The notes under the pieces were generated by a model. It made no database searches. It saw only the letters and a program-made list of their open reading frames with translations, and was not told the origin of the DNA. From Bradyrhizobium sp. (GTDB lineage Bacteria > Pseudomonadota > Alphaproteobacteria > Rhizobiales > Xanthobacteraceae): a stretch of DNA of 23,744 nt. The stretch spans positions 1 through 23,744 of the forward strand of contig JAQGKC010000421.1 of the NCBI GenBank assembly GCA_028290305.1. The letters are read 5' to 3'. This document shows, piece by piece, positions 1-7,494 of this stretch (its first letter is position 1; every line of letters starts with the position of its first letter). The position numbers and the translations under genes are program-made.

Positions 1-60
1 GTACCCCACGGTGCCGCGTTTCAGTTCACCCTGCCGGTGAACGCAGACACTGCGTCGTGA
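1..60 (+). CDS. C-terminal end of a sensor histidine kinase (partial)
   Basis: Frame 1 is open from the first base to a TGA at 58-60 and encodes the last 19 residues of a protein whose start lies outside the window. The peptide contains PHGAAFQFTLPV. This matches the usual end of the HATPase_c domain in rhizobial histidine kinases, where a Gly-(Ala/Thr)-x-Phe strand is followed by a short Leu-Pro-Val tail. By family knowledge the protein would be a two-component sensor kinase. Only the tail is visible, so input domains and partner regulator are unknown, and no response regulator follows within the window. Confidence 0.55.
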   Translation, partial: VPHGAAFQFTLPVNADTAS

Positions 61-150
61 GGTTGCGTCCGTAAGCCGTCCAAAAGAACAGGCGGTCCGG
101 ACGCGGGTTCATCTCTGCGGCAAACGCGGAAGTTACCCGCTCGCGAAACC

Positions 151-211
151 ATGTCCGCTCGCTCCTCAGAAGCAGACATTCCAAATCCAACAATCCGCGA
201 ATGTCCGCTTC
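151..211. repeat. Intergenic inverted/direct repeat built on ATGTCCGCT
   Basis: The stretch 61-276 has no convincing gene. It holds three copies of one short unit: ATGTCCGCTC at 151-160, its inverted form AGCAGACATT at 171-180, and ATGTCCGCTT at 201-210. The arms at 169-180 and 200-211 pair over 12 positions with one G-T pair and a 19-base loop. Similar degenerate units occur in Bradyrhizobium intergenic DNA as far as I recall. Open frames across this stretch have no recognisable protein content. Confidence 0.4.
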
Positions 212-276
212 GCGCCATGAGCCGCCGTTGCCGGCAAACGGATGCACACGCGCGCGGTCTTCAAGCAATAGCTTAA

Positions 277-636
277 TCAGCCGCAATTCCTGATGGGCCC
301 GATCGGCGTCCGCGTCCAGCAAGGGCCGAAGCTGCCGCCATTGTAGCGACCACCGTAAAAGCCAGGCCGGCCGAAATAGTGCCAGTCGCCATCGTACCCG
401 TAATAACTTGGGGTTGGATCGATGTACCAAGGGCGCCGGTTGCGGCGCGCCATGCGCGAAACCGAAGCTTTCTGGGCGTAAGCTGGAAGGCTGTTATTCG
501 GGGGCTGATGATAGCCCGGCAGGAAGCCGTAGCCGTGCCAGCGTGGCGCCGGCCGTTTATGAGCCGGCGCAGCCGGCGCGACGACCGGCAGCAGCGATAG
601 GACGATAGCAATCGACAGAAACACGAGGCGCGACAT
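277..636 (-). CDS. Small secreted Gly/Tyr-rich protein, function unknown
   Basis: The gene encodes 119 residues. The chosen ATG at 636 gives a standard Sec signal peptide: MSR, a hydrophobic run LVFLSIAIVLSLLPVV, then APAAPA as the likely cleavage region. An in-frame GTG at 642 is possible but adds nothing. The mature part is basic and then rich in Gly, Tyr and Trp (YYGYDGDWHYFGRPGFYGG), ending in GPCWTRTPIGPI-NCG with two cysteines that could pair. This tail recurs in small exported Bradyrhizobium proteins of unknown function, by recollection only. The ribosome site is weak (GGTG six bases upstream). No operon partner: the next minus-strand gene is 240 bases upstream. Confidence 0.68.
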   Translation of the reverse strand: MSRLVFLSIAIVLSLLPVVAPAAPAHKRPAPRWHGYGFLPGYHQPPNNSLPAYAQKASVSRMARRNRRPWYIDPTPSYYGYDGDWHYFGRPGFYGGRYNGGSFGPCWTRTPIGPIRNCG

Positions 637-712
637 AAGCACACCATAGACGGCCGGCTGTTGGGAGGCGATTCAAATCTGAGTGCACAGTCCAGCGCAA
701 CTGCTTCCGGTT

Positions 713-746
713 CGCTTGCGAAGCGACCGCTTTGCGCCAGAAGCGG
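713..746. repeat. Two adjacent short hairpins in an intergenic gap
   Basis: The gap 637-877 has no gene. It holds two neighbouring inverted repeats: CGCTT (713-717) with AAGCG (721-725), and CCGCTT (727-732) with AAGCGG (741-746). Neither is followed by a T-run on either strand, so they are not typical intrinsic terminators. The AAGCGG core resembles the repeat units near position 200, which suggests dispersed intergenic repeat DNA rather than a control site. Confidence 0.35.
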
Positions 747-877
747 CCGTTCTTATCCATCGCAACCTCACACGCAAGAGTGACCCTCGTACAGTGCTCA
801 CGGTTCGGGCTGTCCTGAGATCGACAAAAACCGTGGCGCCAACGCAACCTGGCCAATTGTTTACGGTCGGCAGGAGT

Positions 878-2317
878 TTATTTTATTTTTGTCTCGGCCG
901 CGATCAGTTCCTTACCTTCCGCAGTCGTGATCGTCAGCTGTACCTGTTCGCCGTTGCCGCCGGCAGGAATTGTCGCTGAAATGCGATTTCCGTTTTTCGG
1001 GTCGGCTTTCACGCCTTCATTGAACAATATGGCGTCGCCACGTTTCAACGTTACGCGCAACGGCGTGGCTGGTTTGATACTGAAGAACTGAAGATTCACG
1101 CCGGACGCCTCGGCCGAAAGATTGATCAGGATGTTCTCGTTCGCATGCGTCACGTTGCTCATGCCGACTGTCGGGCTGTAGGTTTCCGGAATCGACACTT
1201 CGCCCAGTGCGGGAAAGTCAGCGCTGTGGAAAAACTCGTCCGACACGCCCGCCCACAATTCGACGTAAGGCCGCTGTGGGTTCGGGTCCTTGCGTGCGTC
1301 GGTTTCGTTCGTAAACGACGGAAATCCCCACGTCCACATTTTCAAGCCCGGCGTGACCGTATTGTCGGCGATGCGGATGATCCCCTCTTCGTTGTCGTGA
1401 TTGATCACGCCCCAGAAATTCCCGCCCTGCATATTGGGCGCCGCGTATGCGATACCCATCGCCGGCCAATTCTTGAAGTAGCGCAGTCTTTCGAAACGGC
1501 TCTTGCCCATGCCCGCGCTCTTGTCGCCGTCGGAGAGACTGGTCGACCAGTCGGGCGTACTGTAGGCTTGGATCGGCGCGATGATTTCGGCGCCGCCGGT
1601 GGTTTTAGGACTTTTCGGGTCCGATCCAGGCGCGAACGTGGTGCACGTCCAGTACTCGTATTTGATCGTCTTCTCGCGCGGATTTTTCAGCACCACGCGC
1701 GCATCGAGCGCGGCGCGATCGGCTTTCAGCGTGACATAGTAAGTCGCCTCGATGCCCGTCGAGCCCCTCCTGAACTTCCCCGGTGCCGCGGAATACTCGA
1801 AATCGTCCTTGAGCGACATCGACACCGTCACTTCGCCGACAGTCTCCTTTGCCACCTTAAAATCCCAAGGCTTCAACCACGTCTTGCCGTGCTCGGCATC
1901 CGGGAACGTCGCGAAGATGCCGCCATACACCATCAGCCAGTCGTAATAAAAAGTGCCGCCCTTGATCCCGTAAGGCACGCCTACTTCCGTGCGATAAAGT
2001 TGTTCGTGGCCGGTCGGCTTGTAGACGATGGAAAGAATGCGCCCGCCAAATTCGGGCAGGAGCGTTACCCTCAGATAACGATTCTCAAGCACGTGGGCCC
2101 TGAACGTACGATCGACGATGCTCTTCTTGTCGAGCGACCCGTTGACGAATCCGTTCTCTGCATTGGTCGCATACTTGACGGTGCTCCACGTAATCGTCGA
2201 CTCGCTGAGAGACACTCTGTCGGGCACCGGCGGCGCCGCATGCCCGACGGCATGAAACGCGCAGACCGCCAAAAGTGCCGCAACCGAAAAACGGACACGG
2301 GCGCGCGAGGGAGCCAT
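878..2317 (-). CDS. Secreted DUF5107-family protein
   Basis: The ATG at 2317 gives a 479-residue protein starting MAPSRARVRF followed by a hydrophobic run ending AVGHA, a good Sec signal peptide. The upstream in-frame TTG at 2332 is less likely, because GAAGACG lies about eight bases before the ATG. The mature protein has the hallmarks of DUF5107: LENRYLRVTLLPEFGGRI followed by a Tyr/Trp-rich beta region (KYEYWTCTTFAPG, NFWGVINHDNEEG, WTWGFPSF, YVELWAG). The family has a galactose-mutarotase-like beta-sandwich and is often fused to TPR repeats. Here the TPR part is absent and a beta-rich tail follows, so this is the stand-alone form. A carbohydrate-related periplasmic role is inferred from the fold. 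It appears monocistronic. Confidence 0.8.
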   Translation of the reverse strand: MAPSRARVRFSVAALLAVCAFHAVGHAAPPVPDRVSLSESTITWSTVKYATNAENGFVNGSLDKKSIVDRTFRAHVLENRYLRVTLLPEFGGRILSIVYKPTGHEQLYRTEVGVPYGIKGGTFYYDWLMVYGGIFATFPDAEHGKTWLKPWDFKVAKETVGEVTVSMSLKDDFEYSAAPGKFRRGSTGIEATYYVTLKADRAALDARVVLKNPREKTIKYEYWTCTTFAPGSDPKSPKTTGGAEIIAPIQAYSTPDWSTSLSDGDKSAGMGKSRFERLRYFKNWPAMGIAYAAPNMQGGNFWGVINHDNEEGIIRIADNTVTPGLKMWTWGFPSFTNETDARKDPNPQRPYVELWAGVSDEFFHSADFPALGEVSIPETYSPTVGMSNVTHANENILINLSAEASGVNLQFFSIKPATPLRVTLKRGDAILFNEGVKADPKNGNRISATIPAGGNGEQVQLTITTAEGKELIAAETKIK

Positions 2318-2407
2318 TGACGGCGTCTTCAAATGAGCAGGAGCGACAATTCTAGTACATCGCGGCGCTCAAATCGATAAATATCTTCTTTGGGCACGCC
2401 GGCTTAA

Positions 2408-2536
2408 TCATGACGGCCCGAGCTGCGGCTGGAAGCCAAACTGCCACGCCGTCCATTGCGTCGCGCCCCAGATGCTGGCGACGATGATCGCGAAGACCGT
2501 CAGGATCTGGCCCCAAAGAATCGCCATAGCGGGCAT
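2408..2536 (-). pseudogene. N-terminal fragment of a VirD4/TraG-type coupling protein
   Basis: From the ATG at 2536 the frame encodes MPAMAILWGQILTVF, then a membrane segment, GATQWTA and FGFQPQLG, and stops after 42 residues. The pattern ILWGQ-hydrophobic-WGATQWTA-QPQLG is the first transmembrane region of type IV secretion coupling ATPases (VirD4/TraG) in rhizobia, as I recall the family. The full protein is about 600-700 residues and would continue with PWF and a second membrane segment; here it ends at PS-stop. No ATPase domain is present nearby. It is read as a scar of a conjugative element rather than a working gene. Confidence 0.5.
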
Positions 2537-2682
2537 GGCAAGTTTCCGGCACTCATGACATGCACCCAAGGAATGCTGAATGCCGCGCCACTTCAATAGC
2601 TTTCAGGCGGAGTTCGCACGCTGGCGTATGCCGGCGTGAAATTACTGATCCATCGGCGAGAGGCCGCAACGGCGCGGACGGC

Positions 2683-3114
2683 TCATGTCGTCACACGAAA
2701 GCGCAGACCGGTGACCCGGTTGAGCGTCTTCAGATTTTCCGGCGTCTGGCAAACGATGAGGCAGTCCTGCCCCAATCCCTGCATTGCGAACCGCCGTGGG
2801 GAGCCCGTCGCGACAAGACGCTGCTGCATCTCCAGAAAGATTTTTGGGTCGGTCCAATCGTCGTCAATCGTGAGGTCGATCCGCTCGCTCTCGCCCGCAC
2901 GGGTCAACTCAACCCAGGCGATCCGCTCGTCCACATCGACATAGTCATTGACCCGATCGAAGATCAGGTCGCCCTTGGTCATGCGGCAGAGCCTGTTGAC
3001 GATGATCTTATAGGCGCCGTGGCCTTCAATGAATTCGACATCGAAATGCCAGACATCATCGCTCGGCGGATCAAGCGGCTTGAAGGATTTCGGATCGTAG
3101 GGATCGTCCCCCAT
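2683..3114 (-). CDS. Acidic protein of unknown function, 143 residues
   Basis: From the ATG at 3114 the frame gives MGDDPYDPKSFKPLDPPSDD, a region rich in Asp/Glu (VWHFDVEFIEGHGAYKIIV, DRVNDYVDVDERIAWVEL), a second acidic patch with DDDW, and a basic end. I do not recognise a family. The composition, balanced hydrophobic pattern and lack of internal stops argue for a real protein. There is no clear ribosome site before 3114, and the same frame continues upstream to about 3441 as low-complexity sequence, so the start is uncertain. The gene may be the intact 3' part of something truncated. There is no signal peptide or membrane segment. It lies among fragments of mobile-element genes. Confidence 0.5.
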   Translation of the reverse strand: MGDDPYDPKSFKPLDPPSDDVWHFDVEFIEGHGAYKIIVNRLCRMTKGDLIFDRVNDYVDVDERIAWVELTRAGESERIDLTIDDDWTDPKIFLEMQQRLVATGSPRRFAMQGLGQDCLIVCQTPENLKTLNRVTGLRFRVTT

Positions 3115-3299
3115 AGCGATCAACAGCGATTCGAACCCACCTTTTTCGAGGGTCGCACGTGATCGTTCAGATTCCCATTGGGTCCGCCGGCGCAACAGGA
3201 CATCGGGCGTAGCGCCTTCGCAAAGCGATATGCCACAGGGAGCAATCGCCTCCGTATGCCGAGCCCCCGCGTCAAGAGCGTGGATCCTCGTTGGTTGAA

Positions 3300-3497
3300 T
3301 ATTGTCCCGGTGATCAGCTTCAAGGGCGGATAAGCCGCCTTGCTCTTCGGCCCTTTGCCGGCGTTGAGGTCGCCGTTGGCCGAAAACAGATCGATGACGC
3401 CGCCCAAATTGCAACGCCGCCAAACCGCAAGCCGAACGCAATATTCACTCTCTGGCGCTGTCGCGACTCGTTTCTGGCCCAACCACACATCCCACAT
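3300..3497 (-). pseudogene. Scrap of a filamentous-haemagglutinin-like protein
   Basis: One minus-strand frame reads GGVIDLFSANGDLNAGKGPKS, then AAYPPLKLI, at about 3315-3405. The pattern Gly-x-Ile-Asp-Leu-(Phe)-x-x-x-Gly-(Asp)-x-(Asn)-Ala-Gly-x-Gly resembles the beta-helix repeats of large secreted haemagglutinin-family proteins in rhizobia, where 'NAGKGPK' blocks are common. The matching upstream text (CGLAALQFG) lies in a neighbouring frame, which suggests a frameshift. No signal peptide or secretion domain remains. The call rests on motif memory and is uncertain. Confidence 0.33.
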
Positions 3498-3664
3498 CCG
3501 CCGGCGCAGTTAGGGTCGGAGATTCTGACGCCCGAAGTGCCGGATGACCTGCCTGCTGACGGAAAAAATTGCAACGCCGACAATCAACCGATTGCTGCAG
3601 GAACAACAACCGGAACGCTATTCATCAAACATTACGGTTTGACGACATCGCAACTTCGACTTGA

Positions 3665-3985
3665 ACGGCGAGGCCAGGACGGCCAGAGCGAAACAGAGCA
3701 GCCGGATCATTCCGCCAGCTTAGGCGATTCCATCACGCCATCAACTCGGATAAGGTTTTCGGTACACACACCGAGCCAAATGTTCGCGACGTTCAAGTTA
3801 TCGAACGTTATCGCGGCCAGATCCGTGTGGGCACTCCTGTGCAACTGGCGTTCGATGGACCTTCGTTCCTAAAAATCGGCAAGGCCGTCCTTTACCCGCT
3901 TGAGGACCTCGATCGGTGGGACCGCCGAAACCTCATCGTCGGCCCTTCAGACCAGCATGAAGGAGTTGCGGCTGATATAGGATGA
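3665..3985 (+). pseudogene. Remnant of an excisionase/AlpA-type helix-turn-helix protein
   Basis: The plus-strand frame between the stops at 3662-3664 and 3983-3985 has no ATG near its beginning, but its C-terminal part reads GPSFLKIGKAVLYPLEDLDRW (about 3847-3910). This is the typical wing of HTH_17/excisionase-family DNA-binding domains (GPPF-K-G-x-x-x-Y-x-x-x-DL-x-x-W). A preceding VIERYRGQ could be the recognition helix. The N-terminal part of such a domain (a 'T-x-EAA-x-LG' helix) is missing or unrecognisable, so I treat it as a remnant. Such small proteins usually act in excision or control of integrated elements, which fits the neighbouring fragments. Confidence 0.4.
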
Positions 3986-4049
3986 GCTGATTGTGGGGTC
4001 GGATGCCTCAGGGGTGACCAAGTGGCTCTGCGCCACGCTTGATACCCGC

Positions 4050-5438
4050 TCATGGCATCCGCTTTCTTCCCAGATCCGCCTCTTGAGATGGCGCGAGATT
4101 GGCGGTCGCGGTATACATGCTGTCGGGACGTCGAAGACCGAGATTTTCCCTCAGCGTTCGTCCGGTATATTCAGTGCGGAACAAGCCTCTGTTCTGTAAT
4201 TCGGGGATGATCTTCTCGACGAACTCGTCGAGCCCCGCGGGAAGAATTGGCGGCTGGATCAGGTAGCCGTCCACACCACGGTTGATGAACCAATTTTCCA
4301 TCTGGTCGACGATGGCCGAGGGAGTTCCCTTGACGGTCCTTTGACCGCGTCCGGTACCGAACCGTTCGTACATCTGGCGAAGCGTTGGCTTGTCCTTGAA
4401 TAGATAGGAGACCCGCGAATTCGTCTTTCGCTCTTCCTGAGAGATAATGTGATCTGGAAGAGGCTCGTCGGGGTCACACGAGCTCAGGTCCATCCCTCCG
4501 AGAGCGGTCGAGAGCAGTTCCTTGCCGACATCCGGGTGAATCAGGCTCTGAAGATATTTGATCTTCTCATCCGCATCAGCCTCGCTGGTCCCGACCACCA
4601 CGTTCAAGCCCGGCAGGATGACCAGGTCGTCATCGTTACGCCCGTACTTGGCGGCGTGATCCTTTAGCTCGCGATAGAATTTCTGCGCGTGCTCCAGCTC
4701 GTGGAGAGGCGTAAACATGACTTCGGCAATCTGCGCGGCAAGCTCTTTTCCGGTGTCGGATGCGCTGGCCTGGAAGATCACAGGATAACCCTGAGGGGGC
4801 CGCGCCACGTTGAGCGGACCGCGCACCGAGAAATGCTTGTCCTTGTGATTGAGGAAATGAAGCTTCTCAGGATCGAAATAAAGCGACGACGCGCGATCGC
4901 GTACGAAAGCGTCATCGTCCCAACTGTCCCAGAGGCCTTTCACCACCTTTACGAATTCATCGGCGCGCTCATAACGCTCGCTGTGGCCGAAATGGGCATC
5001 GCGACCAAAATTAAAGGCTTCGGACGCGTTGGATGACGTGACGACGTTCCAGCCCGCACGCCCGCCGCTGATATGGTCGAGCGAAGCGAACTTGCGAGCG
5101 ACATGATATGGCTCGTTGAAGCTGGTGGTGGCGGTGGACACGAGACCGATGTTGCGCGTGACCGCCGCCAGCGCCGCGAGCAACGTGACGGGATCGAAAT
5201 AAGCCATGTATTGCGGCCAGCGCCGCAGCGCCTGCAAGTTACCGTCGCGTGTCGCGATGGCATCGGCCAGGAAGATCAGATCGAACTTTGCCTTCTCGGC
5301 CGTCTGGGCAAGCTGAGCATAATGCTGAAAATTGGTTCCAGCGTCGATCTGGGCGCCCGGATCGAGCCATGCCGCCACATGATGCCCTGTCGGGTGGAAG
5401 AAGGCGCCCAACCGCATTTGATCACTACGTCGTGTCAT
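4050..5438 (-). CDS. FMN-dependent monooxygenase, NtaA/SnaA/DszA family
   Basis: This is a 462-residue luciferase-like flavin monooxygenase. The start is the ATG at 5438, preceded by GGGGA at good spacing; an in-frame GTG at 5474 lies further upstream. Diagnostic text includes MRLGAFFHPTGHH at the N-terminus, FLADA near residue 57, and the family signature SGGRAGWNVVTS near residues 124-135. The length fits the NtaA/SnaA/SoxA/DszA group (TIGR03860 type). These enzymes take FMNH2 from a separate reductase and oxidise organic N or S compounds such as aminopolycarboxylates and sulfones. No flavin reductase is visible in the window. It is the last gene of operon 1, 99 bases after the binding-protein gene, so its substrate is probably what the importer brings in. 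The exact substrate cannot be told. Confidence 0.9.
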   Translation of the reverse strand: MTRRSDQMRLGAFFHPTGHHVAAWLDPGAQIDAGTNFQHYAQLAQTAEKAKFDLIFLADAIATRDGNLQALRRWPQYMAYFDPVTLLAALAAVTRNIGLVSTATTSFNEPYHVARKFASLDHISGGRAGWNVVTSSNASEAFNFGRDAHFGHSERYERADEFVKVVKGLWDSWDDDAFVRDRASSLYFDPEKLHFLNHKDKHFSVRGPLNVARPPQGYPVIFQASASDTGKELAAQIAEVMFTPLHELEHAQKFYRELKDHAAKYGRNDDDLVILPGLNVVVGTSEADADEKIKYLQSLIHPDVGKELLSTALGGMDLSSCDPDEPLPDHIISQEERKTNSRVSYLFKDKPTLRQMYERFGTGRGQRTVKGTPSAIVDQMENWFINRGVDGYLIQPPILPAGLDEFVEKIIPELQNRGLFRTEYTGRTLRENLGLRRPDSMYTATANLAPSQEADLGRKRMP

Positions 5439-5503
5439 GTTTTTCCCCGCGCGCGCATCTTCGAAACGAAGCACAGATTCTTTTTATTTGAAGGTCGGAC
5501 GGA

Positions 5504-5519
5504 TGCGCCAACTGGCGCA
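5504..5519. repeat. 16-bp perfect palindrome inside operon 1
   Basis: TGCGCCA (5504-5510) and TGGCGCA (5513-5519) form a perfect inverted repeat with a two-base centre. It lies in the 99-base gap between the binding-protein gene and the monooxygenase gene. In the direction of transcription it is followed by mixed sequence, not a T-run, so it is not a standard terminator. It could stabilise the upstream transcript or be an internal operator. Confidence 0.45.
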
Positions 5520-5537
5520 CCCGTCACGGATGGATGA

Positions 5538-6593
5538 TTACCAGCTCGAGGCTTTAGCCGCGGCCTCGATTTTCGTCTGATCGAAGTCATTGATCTGGGA
5601 AATGAACTGATTTGTGTAGGAAGCGCTGATATCGAAGTTCTTGGGAATGAGCCCTTGCTCGATGCTGATATCCGCCATGCGCTTCCACTGCGTCGGCATG
5701 TTCTCGCCCCATTTGACCCCCGGCTCGAGCTTGGTCAGATCGAAGCGGGAATCGAATATCCGGCGCGCTTGACGGAAAGTCTCATCATTCACCGTCTGCG
5801 GCTTGGTTTCCGGATACATCTTCCAGTGATTGCGCAGCGCTCCATCGGGATTCGCCAAACCGAAGACCGACGATTTTGCGATCGCACGTGTAACCTTCAC
5901 TACGAGCTCGGGCTTCTTCTCGATCGTGTCCTCACGGGCAACGATGACGTTGCCGAAAATTTCATCGATCCAGGGCGGATCGACATAGCGAAACTTGAAG
6001 CCATTGTTCTCCAGCGACGCGATCACGGTATCCCACGCGGCCCATCCATCGATCGCCTTCTGCCGGAACGCGTTGGCAGCCTGTCCGCCGATGCCGACCG
6101 AGAGCCATTTCACGCCGTTCTGTGGATCGACGCCCGCGGATGATAGTGCGGCGCGAGCGTAAGGTACAGAGCCGGCTGACATGTCCGGCGCGCCAAGTGT
6201 CTTGCCTTTGAGATCCGCAAGCGTCTTCACGCCGTCGTCTTCCGGCACGACGATGCGATAGATGGATTTGCGCGCGTAGGTATAGACCGCCTTTACCTTC
6301 AGGCCTTTGGCGCGGGCAATGAGCAGGGCATCGCCTCCGACAGTGGCAAAGTCCACCTGCCCGCTCGCCACCTGCTGAATGCCGGCCGTCGCGCCAGACA
6401 GCCCGATGACCTCGACGTCGAGTCCTTCCGCCTTCCAGAAGCCCTCGGTCAGTGGGATCGACGATTGTGCCGCATGGCCGACGGAGATGTTGGACGTGGT
6501 AACAGCGTAGACCACCTTCTCTTGAGCATCGGCTTGGCAGCCGAACCCGAGAAGTATCATCAGCGAACTGACGACCAAATAAATTTCACGCAT
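5538..6593 (-). CDS. ABC transporter substrate-binding protein, SsuA/NMT1-like (operon 1)
   Basis: A 351-residue periplasmic binding protein. The ATG at 6593 has AGGTGA eight bases upstream and is preferred over the in-frame GTG at 6605. The N-terminus MREIYLVVSSLMILLGFGC then ADA-QEK is a Sec signal peptide; the cysteine is not in a proper lipobox. Core text IPLTEGFWKAEGLDVEVIGLSG followed by VASGQVDFATVGGDALLIARAKG is typical of the SsuA/TauA/ThiY (NMT1/THI5-like) fold that binds small sulfonates, nitriles, pyrimidine precursors and similar molecules. It is clearly paralogous to the protein at 15413-16474 (shared A-SS-P-GFWK-GLDVEV). It delivers a ligand to the permease and ATPase encoded just upstream. 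Confidence 0.9.
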   Translation of the reverse strand: MREIYLVVSSLMILLGFGCQADAQEKVVYAVTTSNISVGHAAQSSIPLTEGFWKAEGLDVEVIGLSGATAGIQQVASGQVDFATVGGDALLIARAKGLKVKAVYTYARKSIYRIVVPEDDGVKTLADLKGKTLGAPDMSAGSVPYARAALSSAGVDPQNGVKWLSVGIGGQAANAFRQKAIDGWAAWDTVIASLENNGFKFRYVDPPWIDEIFGNVIVAREDTIEKKPELVVKVTRAIAKSSVFGLANPDGALRNHWKMYPETKPQTVNDETFRQARRIFDSRFDLTKLEPGVKWGENMPTQWKRMADISIEQGLIPKNFDISASYTNQFISQINDFDQTKIEAAAKASSW

Positions 6594-6634
6594 CGTACTT
6601 TTCACCTTTCGTTGCCCGGCAATCCGTAATTCGA

Positions 6635-7465
6635 TTAGTTGAGCGCCTTGTTCCAGAACAGGAAATGACGCTGCGCGATGCGCATCAACTGGCTAAGGAC
6701 GACACCAAAGCACCCTAAGATCACCAGCACCGCGAAAATGCGCGCCACATCAAACTGGAAGTTTGCTTCCAGGATGAGATTTCCGAGCCCCGCCTTCGAG
6801 CCAACAAACTCGCCCACGATCGAACCCAGGATCGCGAGCACGATTGCCACGTTGAGACCGGCGAAAATGAATGGAAGGGCATTTGGCAAACGCACGGTGC
6901 GAAAGGTTTCCCATGGACCGGCGCCGAGCGAGCGCATCAGATCGAGCTTGCCCTGATCGCAGGATTTCAAGCCCATGATCGTGTTCACCAGCACCGGGAA
7001 GACTGCGGCCAGCGCAACGATGATGATCTTCGAAGAAATGCCATATCCCGCCCAGATGATGATCAACGGAGCCAGAGCGATTTTTGGAAGCGTCTGCAGC
7101 GCGACGAGCCATGGGTAGACGACGCGCTCGATGACACGGAACTGCGCCACGGCCGCGCCAAGCGCCGTACCGATAATCGCCGCCACGAAGAAGCCGACCA
7201 GCGTCTGAAACGCCGTGACGAGAAAATTATAGATAAAGACTCCCGAGACCAAACCGCTATAGAGCGACATCACAATGGCCGACGGCGCGGGCAGAATGAA
7301 ATCGGGAATCTTGAAGAGATAGACCGCTGCTTCCCATGTACAGGCCAGCAGGACGAACCCCAGGAAGGAAATCATGGAGTCGGAACTGCAGAAGGATTTC
7401 CATCGCAAGCGTTCGCGCTTGCGCGAATCCAGCATTTCGGCCGCAGCCGTGGCATCAATCGTCAT
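6635..7465 (-). CDS. ABC transporter permease, SsuC-like (operon 1)
   Basis: A 276-residue inner-membrane protein with about six hydrophobic segments (for example FLGFVLLACTWEAAVYLF and a segment around AIIGTALGAAV). The cytoplasmic coupling loop reads DLMRSLGAGPWETFRTVRLPNALPF, the EAA-type motif of the BPD_transp_1 family. The ATG at 7465 has AAGGT at suitable spacing. It lies 29 bases after the ATPase gene and 41 bases before the binding protein, so it is part of the same operon. Its sequence parallels the permease at 13837-14631, notably LQ-LPK-ALAPLI and LPFIFAGLNVAIV. Confidence 0.9.
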   Translation of the reverse strand: MTIDATAAAEMLDSRKRERLRWKSFCSSDSMISFLGFVLLACTWEAAVYLFKIPDFILPAPSAIVMSLYSGLVSGVFIYNFLVTAFQTLVGFFVAAIIGTALGAAVAQFRVIERVVYPWLVALQTLPKIALAPLIIIWAGYGISSKIIIVALAAVFPVLVNTIMGLKSCDQGKLDLMRSLGAGPWETFRTVRLPNALPFIFAGLNVAIVLAILGSIVGEFVGSKAGLGNLILEANFQFDVARIFAVLVILGCFGVVLSQLMRIAQRHFLFWNKALN

Positions 7466-7494
7466 TGCGACTACCTTTTGATCTCGAGAGAATT

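Noticed and set aside
1145..2320. 391-residue plus-strand open frame opposite the DUF5107 gene
   Set aside because: Arg/His-rich text without motifs, fully antisense to a clear secreted protein with a signal peptide.
3120..3145. GGTTCGAA-like text suggesting a tRNA T-arm
   Set aside because: Flanking bases do not pair and no anticodon or acceptor stem can be drawn.
2560..3162. 200-residue plus-strand open frame opposite the acidic protein
   Set aside because: Mirror frame of the minus-strand gene; no ribosome site or recognisable motif. The minus frame looks more protein-like, though neither has a known family.
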